Positions 7,746-18,400 of a DNA stretch of 64,000 nucleotides are shown here, one piece after another. This DNA is from Bacteroidia bacterium (lineage in GTDB: Bacteria; Bacteroidota; Bacteroidia; Flavobacteriales; Flavobacteriaceae). Position numbers and translations under genes: made by a program. Every line of letters starts with the position of its first letter. Position 1 is the stretch's first letter. The DNA lies in the NCBI GenBank assembly GCA_030427735.1, contig JAUIBP010000002.1, positions 62,001 to 126,000 on the forward strand, written 5' to 3'. The notes under the pieces were generated by a model that worked only from the letters and a program-made list of their open reading frames with translations, made no database searches and had not been told where the DNA came from.

Positions 7746-9830
7746 ATCAAAATACCAATTAAATAGGTCGCTACGCAAACCAATATTAAACCATACTGTA
7801 TGGTTTTTAAAAGTGGTTGCCGTTGTAGCATCAGGATTAAAGTTACGATAACTTATATTGCCGAATACTTTTAAATTTGTAGCTGGATTTACAAGATAGC
7901 CTGCCTGAATTTCGGCATTTACCGTTTTTGTTTTAATGCCTTGCCCAATTTTAACTCCTGTATCGTAAGGTCTATCATTATAATCCCTATAAATATCGCC
8001 TCCATAACTATAAGTATCGGTTTCGGTGTTAAAATCTAAACCACGTACTCCTAAAATAAGTTTGGCATCAGCAAACCAACGTTCGTAATTGTAACGCCCT
8101 ATTAAAATGAACTCTCTAAAATTCGCGCCCCATAAATGCGCCATAGATTGGTTATTATGCCCATAATTTAACACTATGGTATTATGCGAATAGGTATAAG
8201 GCCGCACCTGATTGTATTCGGCCTGAAGCAGTAAATTTTTAATAGCAAATGCGTTGTAATATTTATAACCTAACTGAAATCCAAATTTATTCTTCCAACT
8301 TTTATCGCCTCCTGTAACATCGCTTAGCGAAAATTCGTCTAAAATAAATTGACCATACAAATTCATACTGTTATTCAATTTATATTTAGAAGTAAATCCT
8401 AATACAGCATTCCCCGCACCCTGGCCTGTTTGAAATTCGATAGCACGTAAAAATATTAACGGATTTAAATAATTGACATCAAAACCTCTATCGTTTGTAT
8501 TGGTCCACAACACCGATTCGAACAAGCCAATATTTAACCGTTTACTCACATTCCAGCTCAAATAATGATTCGCCATGTATTTTGTTAAATACGTTTTATC
8601 TACCGTAACTTCTGGCCGGACGTCTTTTAACCAAAACCAACTACTGGTATATTTAATTTTCCAGAAATTAACATTAAGCTTTAAATATGGTGACGGGCTA
8701 GCTACGTCGCTAACTAACAACGAGCGATAACCATCGCCTATAAAGTTTTTACCATAACCAAATTGAATGTTAGCAAATTTTACTGGCGAATACGACATAT
8801 ACGCATCGGCCACAGGATAATCGTAAGCATCGGTTTTATAACGTTTGGCTATACCGCGCCCTGGAATAATGGCAGGATCTGGACCCCAAGCAGCGATACT
8901 CTCGGCATAATCATTAAAATATTGTGCAAAACGACCTTGACTTTCGTAAAAAGCGGTAGAAAATGTAAAATGCTTTCCCAATCCACCTTGAATAAGGATA
9001 CCTCGCGTGTTGTTATAAGTGGCTCCAAAATCGGCTTCGGTATCTTTACCTACTTGTAAATCTAAAATAGGATCGAATAAAAACCAATAATCATCACCTT
9101 CAATTTCTACCAAATGTTCATTCCATAACTTTCTTCCAAACCACGACGTTTTATCTTTCTGCAACTTTTTATCTTCTGCTTCAAAATCGTAATACTTAAC
9201 CACATCTTCATACAACAATGGTTTTGACGCCGTATGCGAATTTTGCCCTATTTGATTGACACTCTGATCGAATTTTGAATAATAACTATGGGAAAACGGA
9301 ATATTTAAAGTGCTTTTAAACTGTTTTTTAGTGCGATGTTTTAGCGACTTACTAATACTATCTATTTCGTTTGACACTACTGACTCGTTTATAGATTCAA
9401 CCTCGTTAAGTCCGGCTTTAGATTGATACGGTTGAAGCGGAATAGGTATGGTTACCGAATACTGTTTAAAATGCGGCGTGCCATTATAAGTTGCAGGTGT
9501 TACTTTTGGAAATAAAGTCAACACACGCTTGGCTTCGGTTTTTAACGACTCGTACATGGCGTCAGCATAAATATATTTAAAATTACCTGACGGATCTACT
9601 TCAAAAAGTAATACAACTTCACCTGTAAATGCCTTAGCCGTTAATGTGTCAGGCACTATAAAATTATCATTTATAATTTTATATACGGTTGTATCGAAAC
9701 ACGACTGCAATAAGGTGTCGTTTACGGTGTTGCAAGTTTCGAAAACAGGTGGTTTTTGAAAATATAAAGGATCTTGGGCTAAAGTTATTACAGATTGAAA
9801 AAGCAATAGTATTGCAATACATGTCTTCAT
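7740..9830 (-). CDS. remB: outer-membrane beta-barrel protein, probable gliding motility protein RemB
   Basis: A 696-residue exported protein with signal peptide MKTCIAILLLFQSVITLAQ. Residues about 20-135 form a TonB C-terminal-like domain (FEVDPSGNFKYIYADAM, SLKTEAKRVLTLFPKVTPA). After a Ser-rich linker, residues about 220-696 look like a Wzi-type barrel: many aromatic strands, and the typical FGYGKNFIGDGYRSLLVSD stretch at about residue 355. It ends in YFDL, as in outer-membrane barrels. This architecture fits proteins annotated as RemB in gliding flavobacteria. The RemB name is from memory of domain layout; the Wzi-like barrel is the safer statement. A distinct promoter was not found: the best upstream site, TATCTTTC, has one mismatch. 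Confidence 0.65.
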   Translation of the reverse strand: MKTCIAILLLFQSVITLAQDPLYFQKPPVFETCNTVNDTLLQSCFDTTVYKIINDNFIVPDTLTAKAFTGEVVLLFEVDPSGNFKYIYADAMYESLKTEAKRVLTLFPKVTPATYNGTPHFKQYSVTIPIPLQPYQSKAGLNEVESINESVVSNEIDSISKSLKHRTKKQFKSTLNIPFSHSYYSKFDQSVNQIGQNSHTASKPLLYEDVVKYYDFEAEDKKLQKDKTSWFGRKLWNEHLVEIEGDDYWFLFDPILDLQVGKDTEADFGATYNNTRGILIQGGLGKHFTFSTAFYESQGRFAQYFNDYAESIAAWGPDPAIIPGRGIAKRYKTDAYDYPVADAYMSYSPVKFANIQFGYGKNFIGDGYRSLLVSDVASPSPYLKLNVNFWKIKYTSSWFWLKDVRPEVTVDKTYLTKYMANHYLSWNVSKRLNIGLFESVLWTNTNDRGFDVNYLNPLIFLRAIEFQTGQGAGNAVLGFTSKYKLNNSMNLYGQFILDEFSLSDVTGGDKSWKNKFGFQLGYKYYNAFAIKNLLLQAEYNQVRPYTYSHNTIVLNYGHNNQSMAHLWGANFREFILIGRYNYERWFADAKLILGVRGLDFNTETDTYSYGGDIYRDYNDRPYDTGVKIGQGIKTKTVNAEIQAGYLVNPATNLKVFGNISYRNFNPDATTATTFKNHTVWFNIGLRSDLFNWYFDL

Positions 9831-9895
9831 GAAAAATAGCAGTAGTTAATTTAGTGTTGAAAGATACTATTTTTTAAGTACACATAAATAAAAAA

Positions 9896-9920
9896 GCCGT
9901 TAGGTTTAAAATCTAACGGC
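9896..9920 (-). terminator. terminator of the tonB-like gene
   Basis: An 8-bp stem (GCCGTTAG/CTAACGGC), extendable by a G-U and an A-T pair. On the minus strand it is followed by TTTTT and more T-rich sequence. It lies 25 bases after the stop of the TonB-type gene ending at 9945. Confidence 0.75.
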
Positions 9921-9944
9921 CAAATAACAAATGAATACTATAAT

Positions 9945-10742
9945 TTACTCTTGGACTTTAAAAATTATTGGCATGGTATACATAACACTAACAGGTTTAT
10001 CGCGTTGTTTTCCAGGAGTCATTACAGGAATTTGCTCTAACACGCGAACAGCTTCTTGCTCCAAATCGGTATTTGGGGCGCGAGCCATAACATCGGTAAC
10101 CTCACCATTAGCATTTATTTTAAACTGCACATGAATACGTTGCACCCCATGCAATCCTTGATCTTCATTTATACCTGTATTAAATTTACGCTGGATAAGT
10201 TTAGCTAGTTTATCGGACATGCAAGATTTTCTGTCTTGATTGGTTTTAAACGATTCGCATCCGGGGTAAACAGGAACAACCTCTACTCCCATCATATTAT
10301 AAATCTCATCCATATCTTCTGGTTTATCATCCAAAACAATATCCGATACATTTAAGGTATTAGAAGGTTTTGGCTCTGTAAAAACGTCTTTAAAATCCGT
10401 AGGTTCTGGCGTATCGTTCGATACAATTTTAGGTGTACTGGTTAACACTTTAGATTTTGTTTGCTTCTGTATTGGTTCGGCCACGGGCTCTTTATAAATT
10501 TCGAACGTCCTCGTTATTGGCTCTTCTTTCAGGCTGGTATCGTTATACACAAAAGTATCTAGCGAATCGGCCGGATTCTTAAACTGAGCTTCTAGCAACG
10601 CGTAAGCCAACAGCAAGCACAGTATTAATCCTAACTGAAAATAAATAAAGGCATTCTGCTTTACCTTGTTCGCTTTGCGTTGTTTACTAGCATCACCAGT
10701 GTTTAACACAACACTCTCTAAAGGTTTAATGGTTTTCTTCAT
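9945..10742 (-). CDS. TonB family energy transducer (paralogue 1)
   Basis: A 265-residue protein with a single N-terminal membrane helix (residues about 29-50) after a basic cytoplasmic end. A long charged and Pro-containing periplasmic spacer follows, then a C-terminal TonB domain (residues about 155-265) with RIHVQFKINANGEVTDV and the ending YTMPIIFKVQE. TonB transfers energy from ExbBD to outer-membrane receptors. No ExbB, ExbD or receptor gene lies in the window. The domain begins with PGCESFKTNQDRKSCM, a Cys pair 12 residues apart that is shared with the paralogue just upstream and could form a disulfide. Both genes run in the same direction but are separated by a terminator, so they are probably transcribed separately. 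Confidence 0.9.
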   Translation of the reverse strand: MKKTIKPLESVVLNTGDASKQRKANKVKQNAFIYFQLGLILCLLLAYALLEAQFKNPADSLDTFVYNDTSLKEEPITRTFEIYKEPVAEPIQKQTKSKVLTSTPKIVSNDTPEPTDFKDVFTEPKPSNTLNVSDIVLDDKPEDMDEIYNMMGVEVVPVYPGCESFKTNQDRKSCMSDKLAKLIQRKFNTGINEDQGLHGVQRIHVQFKINANGEVTDVMARAPNTDLEQEAVRVLEQIPVMTPGKQRDKPVSVMYTMPIIFKVQE

Positions 10743-10807
10743 AATAAAACTGTTTAAATGTTAATATTTTATTAAAACACCAATAAACATGCCGAAATTA
10801 ATCACAA

Positions 10808-10839
10808 AAAAACCCGATACTAAAAAGTATCGGGTTTTT
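10808..10839. terminator. bidirectional-type intrinsic terminator between the two tonB-like genes
   Basis: A 14-bp perfect stem (AAAAACCCGATACT/AGTATCGGGTTTTT) around a 4-base loop, with A and T runs built into its base so it can work in either direction. It lies 20 bases after the stop of the gene ending at 10860. Confidence 0.85.
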
Positions 10840-10859
10840 ATATAAACTGAATATGATAT

Positions 10860-11579
10860 TTAATCCTGTACTTGGAATACAATTGGTAAAGAATACGGTA
10901 CAATTACCGCTTTACCTCGCTGCATACCTGGTTTCATTTGTGGTAATTTATTAATTACACGAGCAGCTTCCTGCTCTAATTTTGGGTGTGGTGCTCTAGC
11001 ACGAACGCCTGTTACATTACCACTTTTGTCTATTTTAAAGATTACGTTTATACGCTGTCTTCCTGATAACCCTAATTCGCCAGCTAAATCTGTATCGAAG
11101 TTTTTACTTACAAATTTAGTAATCTTATCCGACATACATTTTTTCTTTTCAGCATTGCTTCCTTTTTCACAACCTGGGAATACTGGCACATTTTCGATGA
11201 TTGAGAATGGAACCTCTACATCTTCTTCAACCTCTTCTACTTGTACTTCTTCTACTTCTACAATTTCTTCTTCTTGACTTGTTTCTGTAGATTCGATTAC
11301 GGTTTCCTCTACCTCTACCTCATCTTCAACAACCTCAATCACTTCTGGTGCTGCAGGTGGTGGCGGTGGTGGTGGCGGTGTTTGTAATTGCTGAGTAATT
11401 GGAATTTCTTCATCCATTTCCTCATCCATACTTACCATACCAATATCGATAGCTTCCTTATCGTATGTTTTAAAATTAATTGCAAAATTAGTTAAGGCTA
11501 ACATTAACGCTAAACCAATTGCAAAGTATAAAGCACTGTTACGGCTAACATTTGCTTTAGGATTTTTCTTAGGTTCCAT
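10860..11579 (-). CDS. TonB family energy transducer (paralogue 2)
   Basis: A 239-residue TonB-type protein. It has one membrane helix (residues about 15-33), a run of eight prolines near residue 70, and then an unusually acidic Val/Glu spacer (residues about 79-125, e.g. VEEVQVEEVEEDVEV). The C-terminal TonB domain (about 135-239) contains RINVIFKIDKSGNVTGVRAR and ends in PIVFQVQD. The domain starts with PGCEKGSNAEKKKCM, the same spaced Cys pair as in paralogue 1. A Pro-rich spacer is normal for TonB; the strongly acidic part is less usual and may bind cations or keep the spacer extended. The receptor partner is unknown. Confidence 0.92.
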   Translation of the reverse strand: MEPKKNPKANVSRNSALYFAIGLALMLALTNFAINFKTYDKEAIDIGMVSMDEEMDEEIPITQQLQTPPPPPPPPAAPEVIEVVEDEVEVEETVIESTETSQEEEIVEVEEVQVEEVEEDVEVPFSIIENVPVFPGCEKGSNAEKKKCMSDKITKFVSKNFDTDLAGELGLSGRQRINVIFKIDKSGNVTGVRARAPHPKLEQEAARVINKLPQMKPGMQRGKAVIVPYSLPIVFQVQD

Positions 11580-11636
11580 AATATATTGTTTTCAGGATTG
11601 CTAAAATAACCAATTATTTGGCAAAAAAGCAAACGA

Positions 11637-12017
11637 TTATATTTTTTTGTGATTAGTTTTTTGTTTGAACACTAATACTAAGAGGGTTAAAATTATACCT
11701 GAAGTATTAGCTAAAACATCTAACATATCGAATTGTCTTGTTTCTGTTAAAGTACCTTGTAGAATTTCTATTAAAAACCCAAAAGCTACCGAAAACAGAG
11801 CTGCAGACATTAAGGCTTTGCGTTTGGGCCAATTTAACCCCCAAAATGCACCTAAATACCACACTAACAGCAACAAACAGTATGCCAAAAAATGAAAGAT
11901 TTTATCGCTATTTTTTGGCGCGTCATGTGTAATGTCTCCTAAATTTACTAAACTTAAGGTTAATAGAACTAGAGAATAGCATAACGCAGCCGGTATAGCC
12001 AATCTTTGTTTAAGCAC
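11637..12017 (-). CDS. VanZ family membrane protein
   Basis: A 126-residue protein with four membrane helices. The family pattern is visible: [17 protein letters not shown] after the first helix, [36 protein letters not shown] in the second half (the E-x-x-Q and D-x-x-x-N residues are characteristic). The start is GTG at 12017 and overlaps the gcvH stop by 8 bases; no ATG is available before residue 70. VanZ-like proteins are widespread and mostly of unknown function; one gives low-level teicoplanin resistance in enterococci, but most, including this housekeeping-context copy, should not be read as resistance genes. Its position directly after gcvH is typical of flavobacteria. Confidence 0.85.
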   Translation of the reverse strand: MLKQRLAIPAALCYSLVLLTLSLVNLGDITHDAPKNSDKIFHFLAYCLLLLVWYLGAFWGLNWPKRKALMSAALFSVAFGFLIEILQGTLTETRQFDMLDVLANTSGIILTLLVLVFKQKTNHKKI

Positions 12018-12390
12018 CTACCAAGGCTTTATAATCGTCGGCAGATAACAATGCGTCTACTTCTGTTGGGTTAGAGAATTTAATTTTAATCATCCACCCA
12101 TCTCTATAAGGGTCGTTGTTTACCACTTCTGGTTCGTCTTCCAATCTTTCGTTAAACTCGATAATCTCTCCAGATAATGGTAAAAATAAATCTGAAACTG
12201 TTTTTACAGCTTCGACAGTACCAAATACTTCTTCTACGTCTAAGGTTTCGTCTACAGTTTCCACTTCTACATAAACGATATCTCCTAGTTCACTTTGCGC
12301 AAAATCTGTAATACCTACAGTGGCAACATCGCCTTCAATTCTTACCCACTCGTGGTCTTTTGTATACTTTAATTCTGATGGAATATTCAT
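12010..12390 (-). CDS. gcvH: glycine cleavage system H protein
   Basis: A 126-residue lipoyl-carrier protein of normal length. The lipoylation motif is [18 protein letters not shown] with the acceptor lysine at K63. The N-terminal [21 protein letters not shown] and the later [12 protein letters not shown] are also conserved. It shuttles the aminomethyl group between the P and T proteins in glycine breakdown. The P, T and L genes are not in the window, as is usual in this phylum, where the system is scattered. It has its own perfect promoter just upstream, so it is expressed independently of sprA. The VanZ gene is translationally coupled downstream. Confidence 0.97.
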   Translation of the reverse strand: MNIPSELKYTKDHEWVRIEGDVATVGITDFAQSELGDIVYVEVETVDETLDVEEVFGTVEAVKTVSDLFLPLSGEIIEFNERLEDEPEVVNNDPYRDGWMIKIKFSNPTEVDALLSADDYKALVGA

Positions 12391-12415
12391 GCTATTTGTT
12401 TTAAATTAGATTTAG

Positions 12416-12445
12416 CAAATGTATTTATTCGTGTTATAAATTCAA
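12416..12445 (-). promoter_or_regulatory. Bacteroidota-type promoter of gcvH-vanZ
   Basis: On the minus strand, TTG (12445-12443), 19 bases, then TACATTTG (12423-12416), an exact match to the TTG-N19-TAnnTTTG consensus. It lies in the 66-base gap between the sprA stop and gcvH, about 26 bases from the gcvH start codon. Confidence 0.7.
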
Positions 12446-12456
12446 ACAGATATTTA

Positions 12457-15400
12457 TTAATTACCAAAATTATAGCGTAAGGTTAAACCTGTACGCAATG
12501 TGGTTTGCGGATAAGCAGTAGATATTGCATACTCCGAGAAGGAATAATCGCAGTAAAAAATTGCGGTTAAATTTTTACTAAACGCATAATCTGCGGTGTA
12601 TTTTAATCCCCAAATGGTTTGTCCCGACGTTACTTGATTATTTTCTAAATCTAAATATCTAATAATGGTTTTATTGTCGCGTACCGATATATCGGCTTTC
12701 ATATTAATATCGCTTACTATGGTTTTATTTGGCCCCGCTAGTTTCGATTTCATGCGTACTTCTTTTATACGATACCCAAGACCCAACACGTATTCGTTAC
12801 CTAAAATTTCGGTCATTAAGTTATTATCAAAACTCAGCGATAAAAGCCTGTCTTTTCTAATCTCTGCTAAAATCTTCACCGAATTTTGCATTTCGAAATC
12901 CAAACGAATTAACGGACTAAACATTTCGGTTAAGTTAATATTACTGTATACGTTTTCGTTTTTATAATCGCCGGATTGATTAAACACATCGTTTGGTTGG
13001 TCTTCGTAATCGACACTAAAATCTACCACATTATAATCTAAATTGGTTCGGAATTGGTTAATAGTGTATGATGAGCGATACCCGTGGCCAATAGAGAAGC
13101 GTTTAAAATTCTTTTTAAACCAAGCCATTTTCATAAAACCAGTATATTTTAAATCCCAGTTCGGTAATGGTGTGTCTCTAAAAGCACTTAAACTTACGCC
13201 GCCGGCATCTTGCCCTTGGTAAGCCGCTAAAAATGCTGGTAATAACACGCGTTGACTCGTTTTACCGAATCCTAACGGATAGCTATTAGTGTCTCCATTT
13301 TCGAAATTGTCTGGATTGGTCATATCTACACCTGCGCGTTGAGCTAAACGGCGAGAAACTGTTAATCGGTTTGATCTAAACTCGTCGAAAGCCTCTGAAC
13401 TGGTTTCATCACTTCTACCAAACGCTGTTTTTAATAATACTGTAGAAATATTAAAGTTACCATACGTATTTGGGGTTAGACTTTGATATTCTAAATCCTG
13501 CTGATCTACATAAAAATTCTCGGTTAAGGTTTCGGAATACAACCTATTAAAAATAAGGTCTATTTTTAAATCGCTAACAGGCTCTAGGTTTGCAGAAATG
13601 TCTAACTGCTTATTGTGGTTTTCGGTATACTGCTCGTTAAAACTTTGGTACGTTGTTAACCAATTATTTCTAGCCGCCAAATACCGTATGTCGCGTTGGC
13701 TACCTATAGTATATCCAAATGTTGGCTTAACTGTACCAACAAACCCTGGCGTTTCTAAATACCCTGGCAAATAAGTTCCGTTACTTTCTTGATAATTAAC
13801 CTGAACCCGTTTTACCATAGTTATTAAATCTATACCGGCATTTAACAGTGTGTTTTTCTTAGCCTTTGGTGCTGGTTGCGCATTGGCTTGCCCTTGATCT
13901 AAACCAGATCGCGGTGTTGGTTGCGGAGCCGAACGTCGCGCTGGTTTTTTTACCAATCCTAAATACTTGTATAACTTAGTCATGTCCATAGACGAGTTTA
14001 AAGTATGCGTATTGGCATTTTGTATGCTGTTTCCTAAATCGTAAGTCTGTCCGTCTATAGATAAATCGCCGTATAAATCGGAGCCTTTTTGCCACTGAAA
14101 ATCTCCTGTGTAAGAATAAGAGGCCTGAAGAAAACTTAGCGTTGGTATTTTATATAATGGCAGTTCGTAGTTTATGCCCAACTGCTGATATTGCACGTTA
14201 GGATCGCCGACATCTAAAAAGCCATCCCAAACATCTAAAGTTGGGTCTTGCTCGCCATTAATAATATTATCTACAAAATAATTTCTTACAATATTATTAT
14301 TTGAAGCTGTAAAGTTTAACTGAAGCGCTCGCGTAACATTATAACTGAAATTATACTGGAAATCGAAGGTATAGTTACGTCTAAACAATTCTTCAATTTC
14401 TATATTACCAGCACCCAATTCTACCTCTCTAAACTTTTGTTTGTTGTAATTTCTTAAAATGCTAGAACTTACCGTAAACGTTGTTGGTAGATAGTTGAAA
14501 TTAAAATCTTTTAAAATTTTCCAATATTTACCAGTAAACAACGAATCGTTTTTCTTAAACGGCTCTATAGTTTTTGGTGTAAAATTATAAGCATAATTCG
14601 CTCCTAAACGCACCGTTTTATCAATAGAATTTTCAATTTCGAAATCACGATGTTCTACTTTATTGTACGAATAATTTAGGGTGAAGTTTTCGACATCGTA
14701 AAAATGAGGCTTAGCTTCGTTGGTTCTAATTTTTCTAACACCAATAAAATTAATACTCTTACGCTTGGTATAATTTTCGTTAACTTTTAATACCGAATCT
14801 TTATTGGTTGCATTTTCTAATTGCTGGTCGAGTTTTATATCACGATAATACTCATCGTATTTAGGCGTAATGGTTTCTTCGCTTACACCATAATTAAACG
14901 GAATTTGCACGCCCCAGGTCTTTGGTAGTAACTGCCCAACGTTTACGTTGGTTACCATATCGTACTGCTGAACATCTTCTAAACTGCGTTCGCTTGGCCC
15001 TTGTTCTATAGTACCGAAACCAGACGTACTTTGTCTACCTGTAGCACTTACGTTAGCAAAATCGGCTATGTTAGAGTCCATACTTACAACGGCTGCCCAA
15101 CCGCCTTCGTTATCCATATCAGACAAACGCAGTTCGTTAAACCAGTATTCGCCACAAGACTCTATACCCGATGCGTTTTTAACCCCTAACATTAAGGTTC
15201 TGATATCTCCAAAATTTGGATTTCCTTTAATCCCTATACGATGTTGCCTTAATTCGTAACCACTGTAAGGATCATCTACACTCTCCAATTCTCCTTCTAC
15301 AACATCATAGAAAACAGGATCTTCATTTGTTAGGGTCATATCATTCAACCCTTTAGATTTAATTTCCTGCAGTAACTCCAAAGGCAGATTAATTTCATTC

Positions 15401-18400
15401 TCATCTGGCCATAGTGCTGCTCTTGAAGTGCCTTCGCTAGGCTTCAACGGAATTTCGATTTGATAGTAGTTTTGGGTTAAATCGTTACCCATTCTTATGA
15501 ATGCTACAGAATAATCTCTTAACCCTAAAACGCCTTCTTCTTCGGCATGTATAAACATTCGTAAACGTTTGTACTGCCTCATGTCTATACTAATGTTCTT
15601 GTAAACTGCTCTAGAGTCTTCTGGCTCCAACCCACAAACATTTACAACTAACGATTGTTCGTTTTGTTGTATTACCGTGTTGTTGTTATACAACTCTTCT
15701 GGTTCTACATCTGGAGGAGATTGGTAAATCCCATTATTTTCGATAGTACCAATAATACCCACCGAAAATTCTGTTTGCGGGTCGTCTGGCGTACCATCAT
15801 TCTTATCTAAAGCCAAAGTATAACGTCTCCAATCACTACGCACTAAATCTAGAGTACCAAAACGAAACACAGTTTGTTCTGTAAAGTCTTTAACATACAT
15901 ACGAGCAAAACGCACCGATCTTAAATCGGTTATACCATTTACAGCTTTGGCATTGGCACCTTGAACAGGAATACGAATTTGGTACCATCTTACATTTGTA
16001 GACTGCCCGTTAGGCAATTGTCTTGGCTCTACTTTTATATCCTTAATATATTCTTTTAATGGGTTTGAATTTGGAATATTACTTAAATCGGATGGATTAA
16101 GCGGTAAATTTTGTCGGGTTAATTCCAATTCGTATTCGTAATAACTGTCTATGGTATTCATAGTGTTATCGCGGTTAATGTCTTCTACATCGGGTTGGGT
16201 TGTAGAACCACGATTGGTATCGGTAAAAGTTTCTGGCGAGTTTCCATCTACTCCGTTATACTGCTTATAACGATCGAAAATGCCTCCGCTAGTATTTAAA
16301 AAATAGGTATAGTTATCGTTTGCGGGATCGGGTCCAAAATTAGAACCAAAAGCCAATGCTTCTTCCTCATCGTTATACCCGTCGTAACCAACATCCTGAT
16401 TGGTACGCTCCTGCCCCTGGCTATCGAATGCATACACTAACGATTGGTTTTGCGGCACTACTGTACCCCAATCTGTTGTAGGGAGTAACGACGAATTACC
16501 ATCTCTCGGCAATCCATTCTCGTATTGCTTTCTACCATCTTTTAAAACATCTTCCGAAATATTCCCTAAGTTAAATACCAACTTTCCTCCTGGATTACTC
16601 TCGTTTTCTTGAAACGGGTCTTGCAGCCAGAATTCGATATATTCCACATTCGCTTGTTCAAAATCTGTAGACGTTAAAGCTCTCGTAATACCTGCCCAAC
16701 TGTTTTCTGGATCTGAAATGGTGCCATTTGCTACAGTGGGATCGAAGTTGTACGGCCCACGCTCTTCTGGATAATACACCAAATCGAGAGTATTTAAAAT
16801 GGTAGATTGCCCCTGCGCGATGCCTTGATTTGGGAATAATTCTTGAATAAACACCCGGCTGGTATACAAGCCCGACATCTCGTTATCTGAAATTTCTGAA
16901 GGCCGCTGACTCGAATAAAATATAGGATCGATCTGGTACCAGTTAAGCATTGCTCTTTGGTATCCGTTTTGTATACCATTTTGATCTTCGTTTGGATTTG
17001 ACGGTACACCCAAACCTAAAGGTCTACTCGACAAAAACCAAGATTGCTGCGATTTTAGTTCGATAGCATTTTGCGAACCTTCAAAATCATCTACATAAGC
17101 TGTCGCTTCGCCATTAAAATCGGTGCCTTTCGGCGCTCCTGGTTTTAAATACGCAAACTCACCTCTTACCGAAACATTAGAAGGCACATCGGTATCTATA
17201 TTTGGTAATTTATTTACCAAACGGGTTAAAAATGGGACTTCGGTTGAATAGTTTCCGTTAAACCCGAAAATACTGTTATTAATAGGCTCGGTACTATAAT
17301 TGGCTTTCTGGGTAATCGGGCGTTCATGAAGGTTTAAAAACGTAGCTCCTAAAACAAATTTATCGCTAAACTGATGTTCTACATTCACCCCCATAAAACG
17401 TTTGGTTTGCTGACCAAAAACGGCATTATTTTCGGTCGAAACCTGTATTGGTGTATTGGATGCTTTTAAAGCTTCGTCTAAAATTTGCACCTGACCTAAC
17501 TGATAGTTTACGGTATAATCTATACCTTCTACCAACACACGTCCGCCAGCAGTAACCGTAACCGAACCTCTTGGCACATTAAAAGCACCTATTGGTATGC
17601 CATCGCCACCTGTAGATTTATATCGTCCTTTTAATTGAAACTTATTTTTTTCGGCATAATCTAAAGCCTTGGTCTTCGTTACGCTATACAGTTCGTTGAA
17701 TACATATTTTTGTTGGTTCGGGTTATAACTACTAGGAACCTCGTAATCTGCATTTTCGGATTGTATATCTAATATATCGAATAAATATTCTCCAAAAGGT
17801 TCTGCTTTTGTGAAAATGATTTTACCGTTTTCGGGAATCACGGTTATGTTTCTTACAAAATCGAAAAAACCGTCTCCGTTAGCTTGCGGATCACCGTTAT
17901 AATTCAATTTATCGAAATTGAATAAACGCAATAACGGGACTTCCTGAATAGGCTGTCCATTAAACGTTGTACCAAAATCTCCTCCTACTGGCGAAATATA
18001 ATTTAAAGGCGACGCTTCGGTATAAAATATATTTAATTTAAAATCTTCTTGTGTTAATTGATACGCTCCAGTATCGTAAATGTTTTTCATCATCAGCTTC
18101 CAAATAGGCTGATTAACATTTGTAATCGGGCTTTTTAATAATTTTAACACCAAGTTATTATTAGTAACTTGCTGCGTATCGTTACTATTATCTACTCCCG
18201 TAGCATCTACTCCATCATTTGCAAATTCCCCTACTTGATACACATTCCCACCAACGGTGTATTGAAAAGCAACGGCTAAAATTTCGTCGTTTGTTAAACG
18301 CTGGTTTAACGAGATGTACCCTAATTGCGTATTGTAGGTATACTCGCTACCTTGAATTAATTTTCTGGCGTTTTCTAATTTACCGTAATCTTGACCTTCT

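Noticed and set aside
11200-11345. Simple-sequence repeat rich in TTC/TTCTAC in the second tonB-like gene
   Set aside because: It encodes the acidic Val/Glu spacer in frame and is not a regular tandem array.
11637-12017. VanZ homologue as a glycopeptide resistance gene
   Set aside because: VanZ-like proteins are widespread; the gcvH context and absence of vanA-type genes give no support for resistance.
12665-12967. 100-codon frame on the plus strand inside sprA
   Set aside because: Antisense shadow of the sprA barrel region, without signal, motif or promoter.
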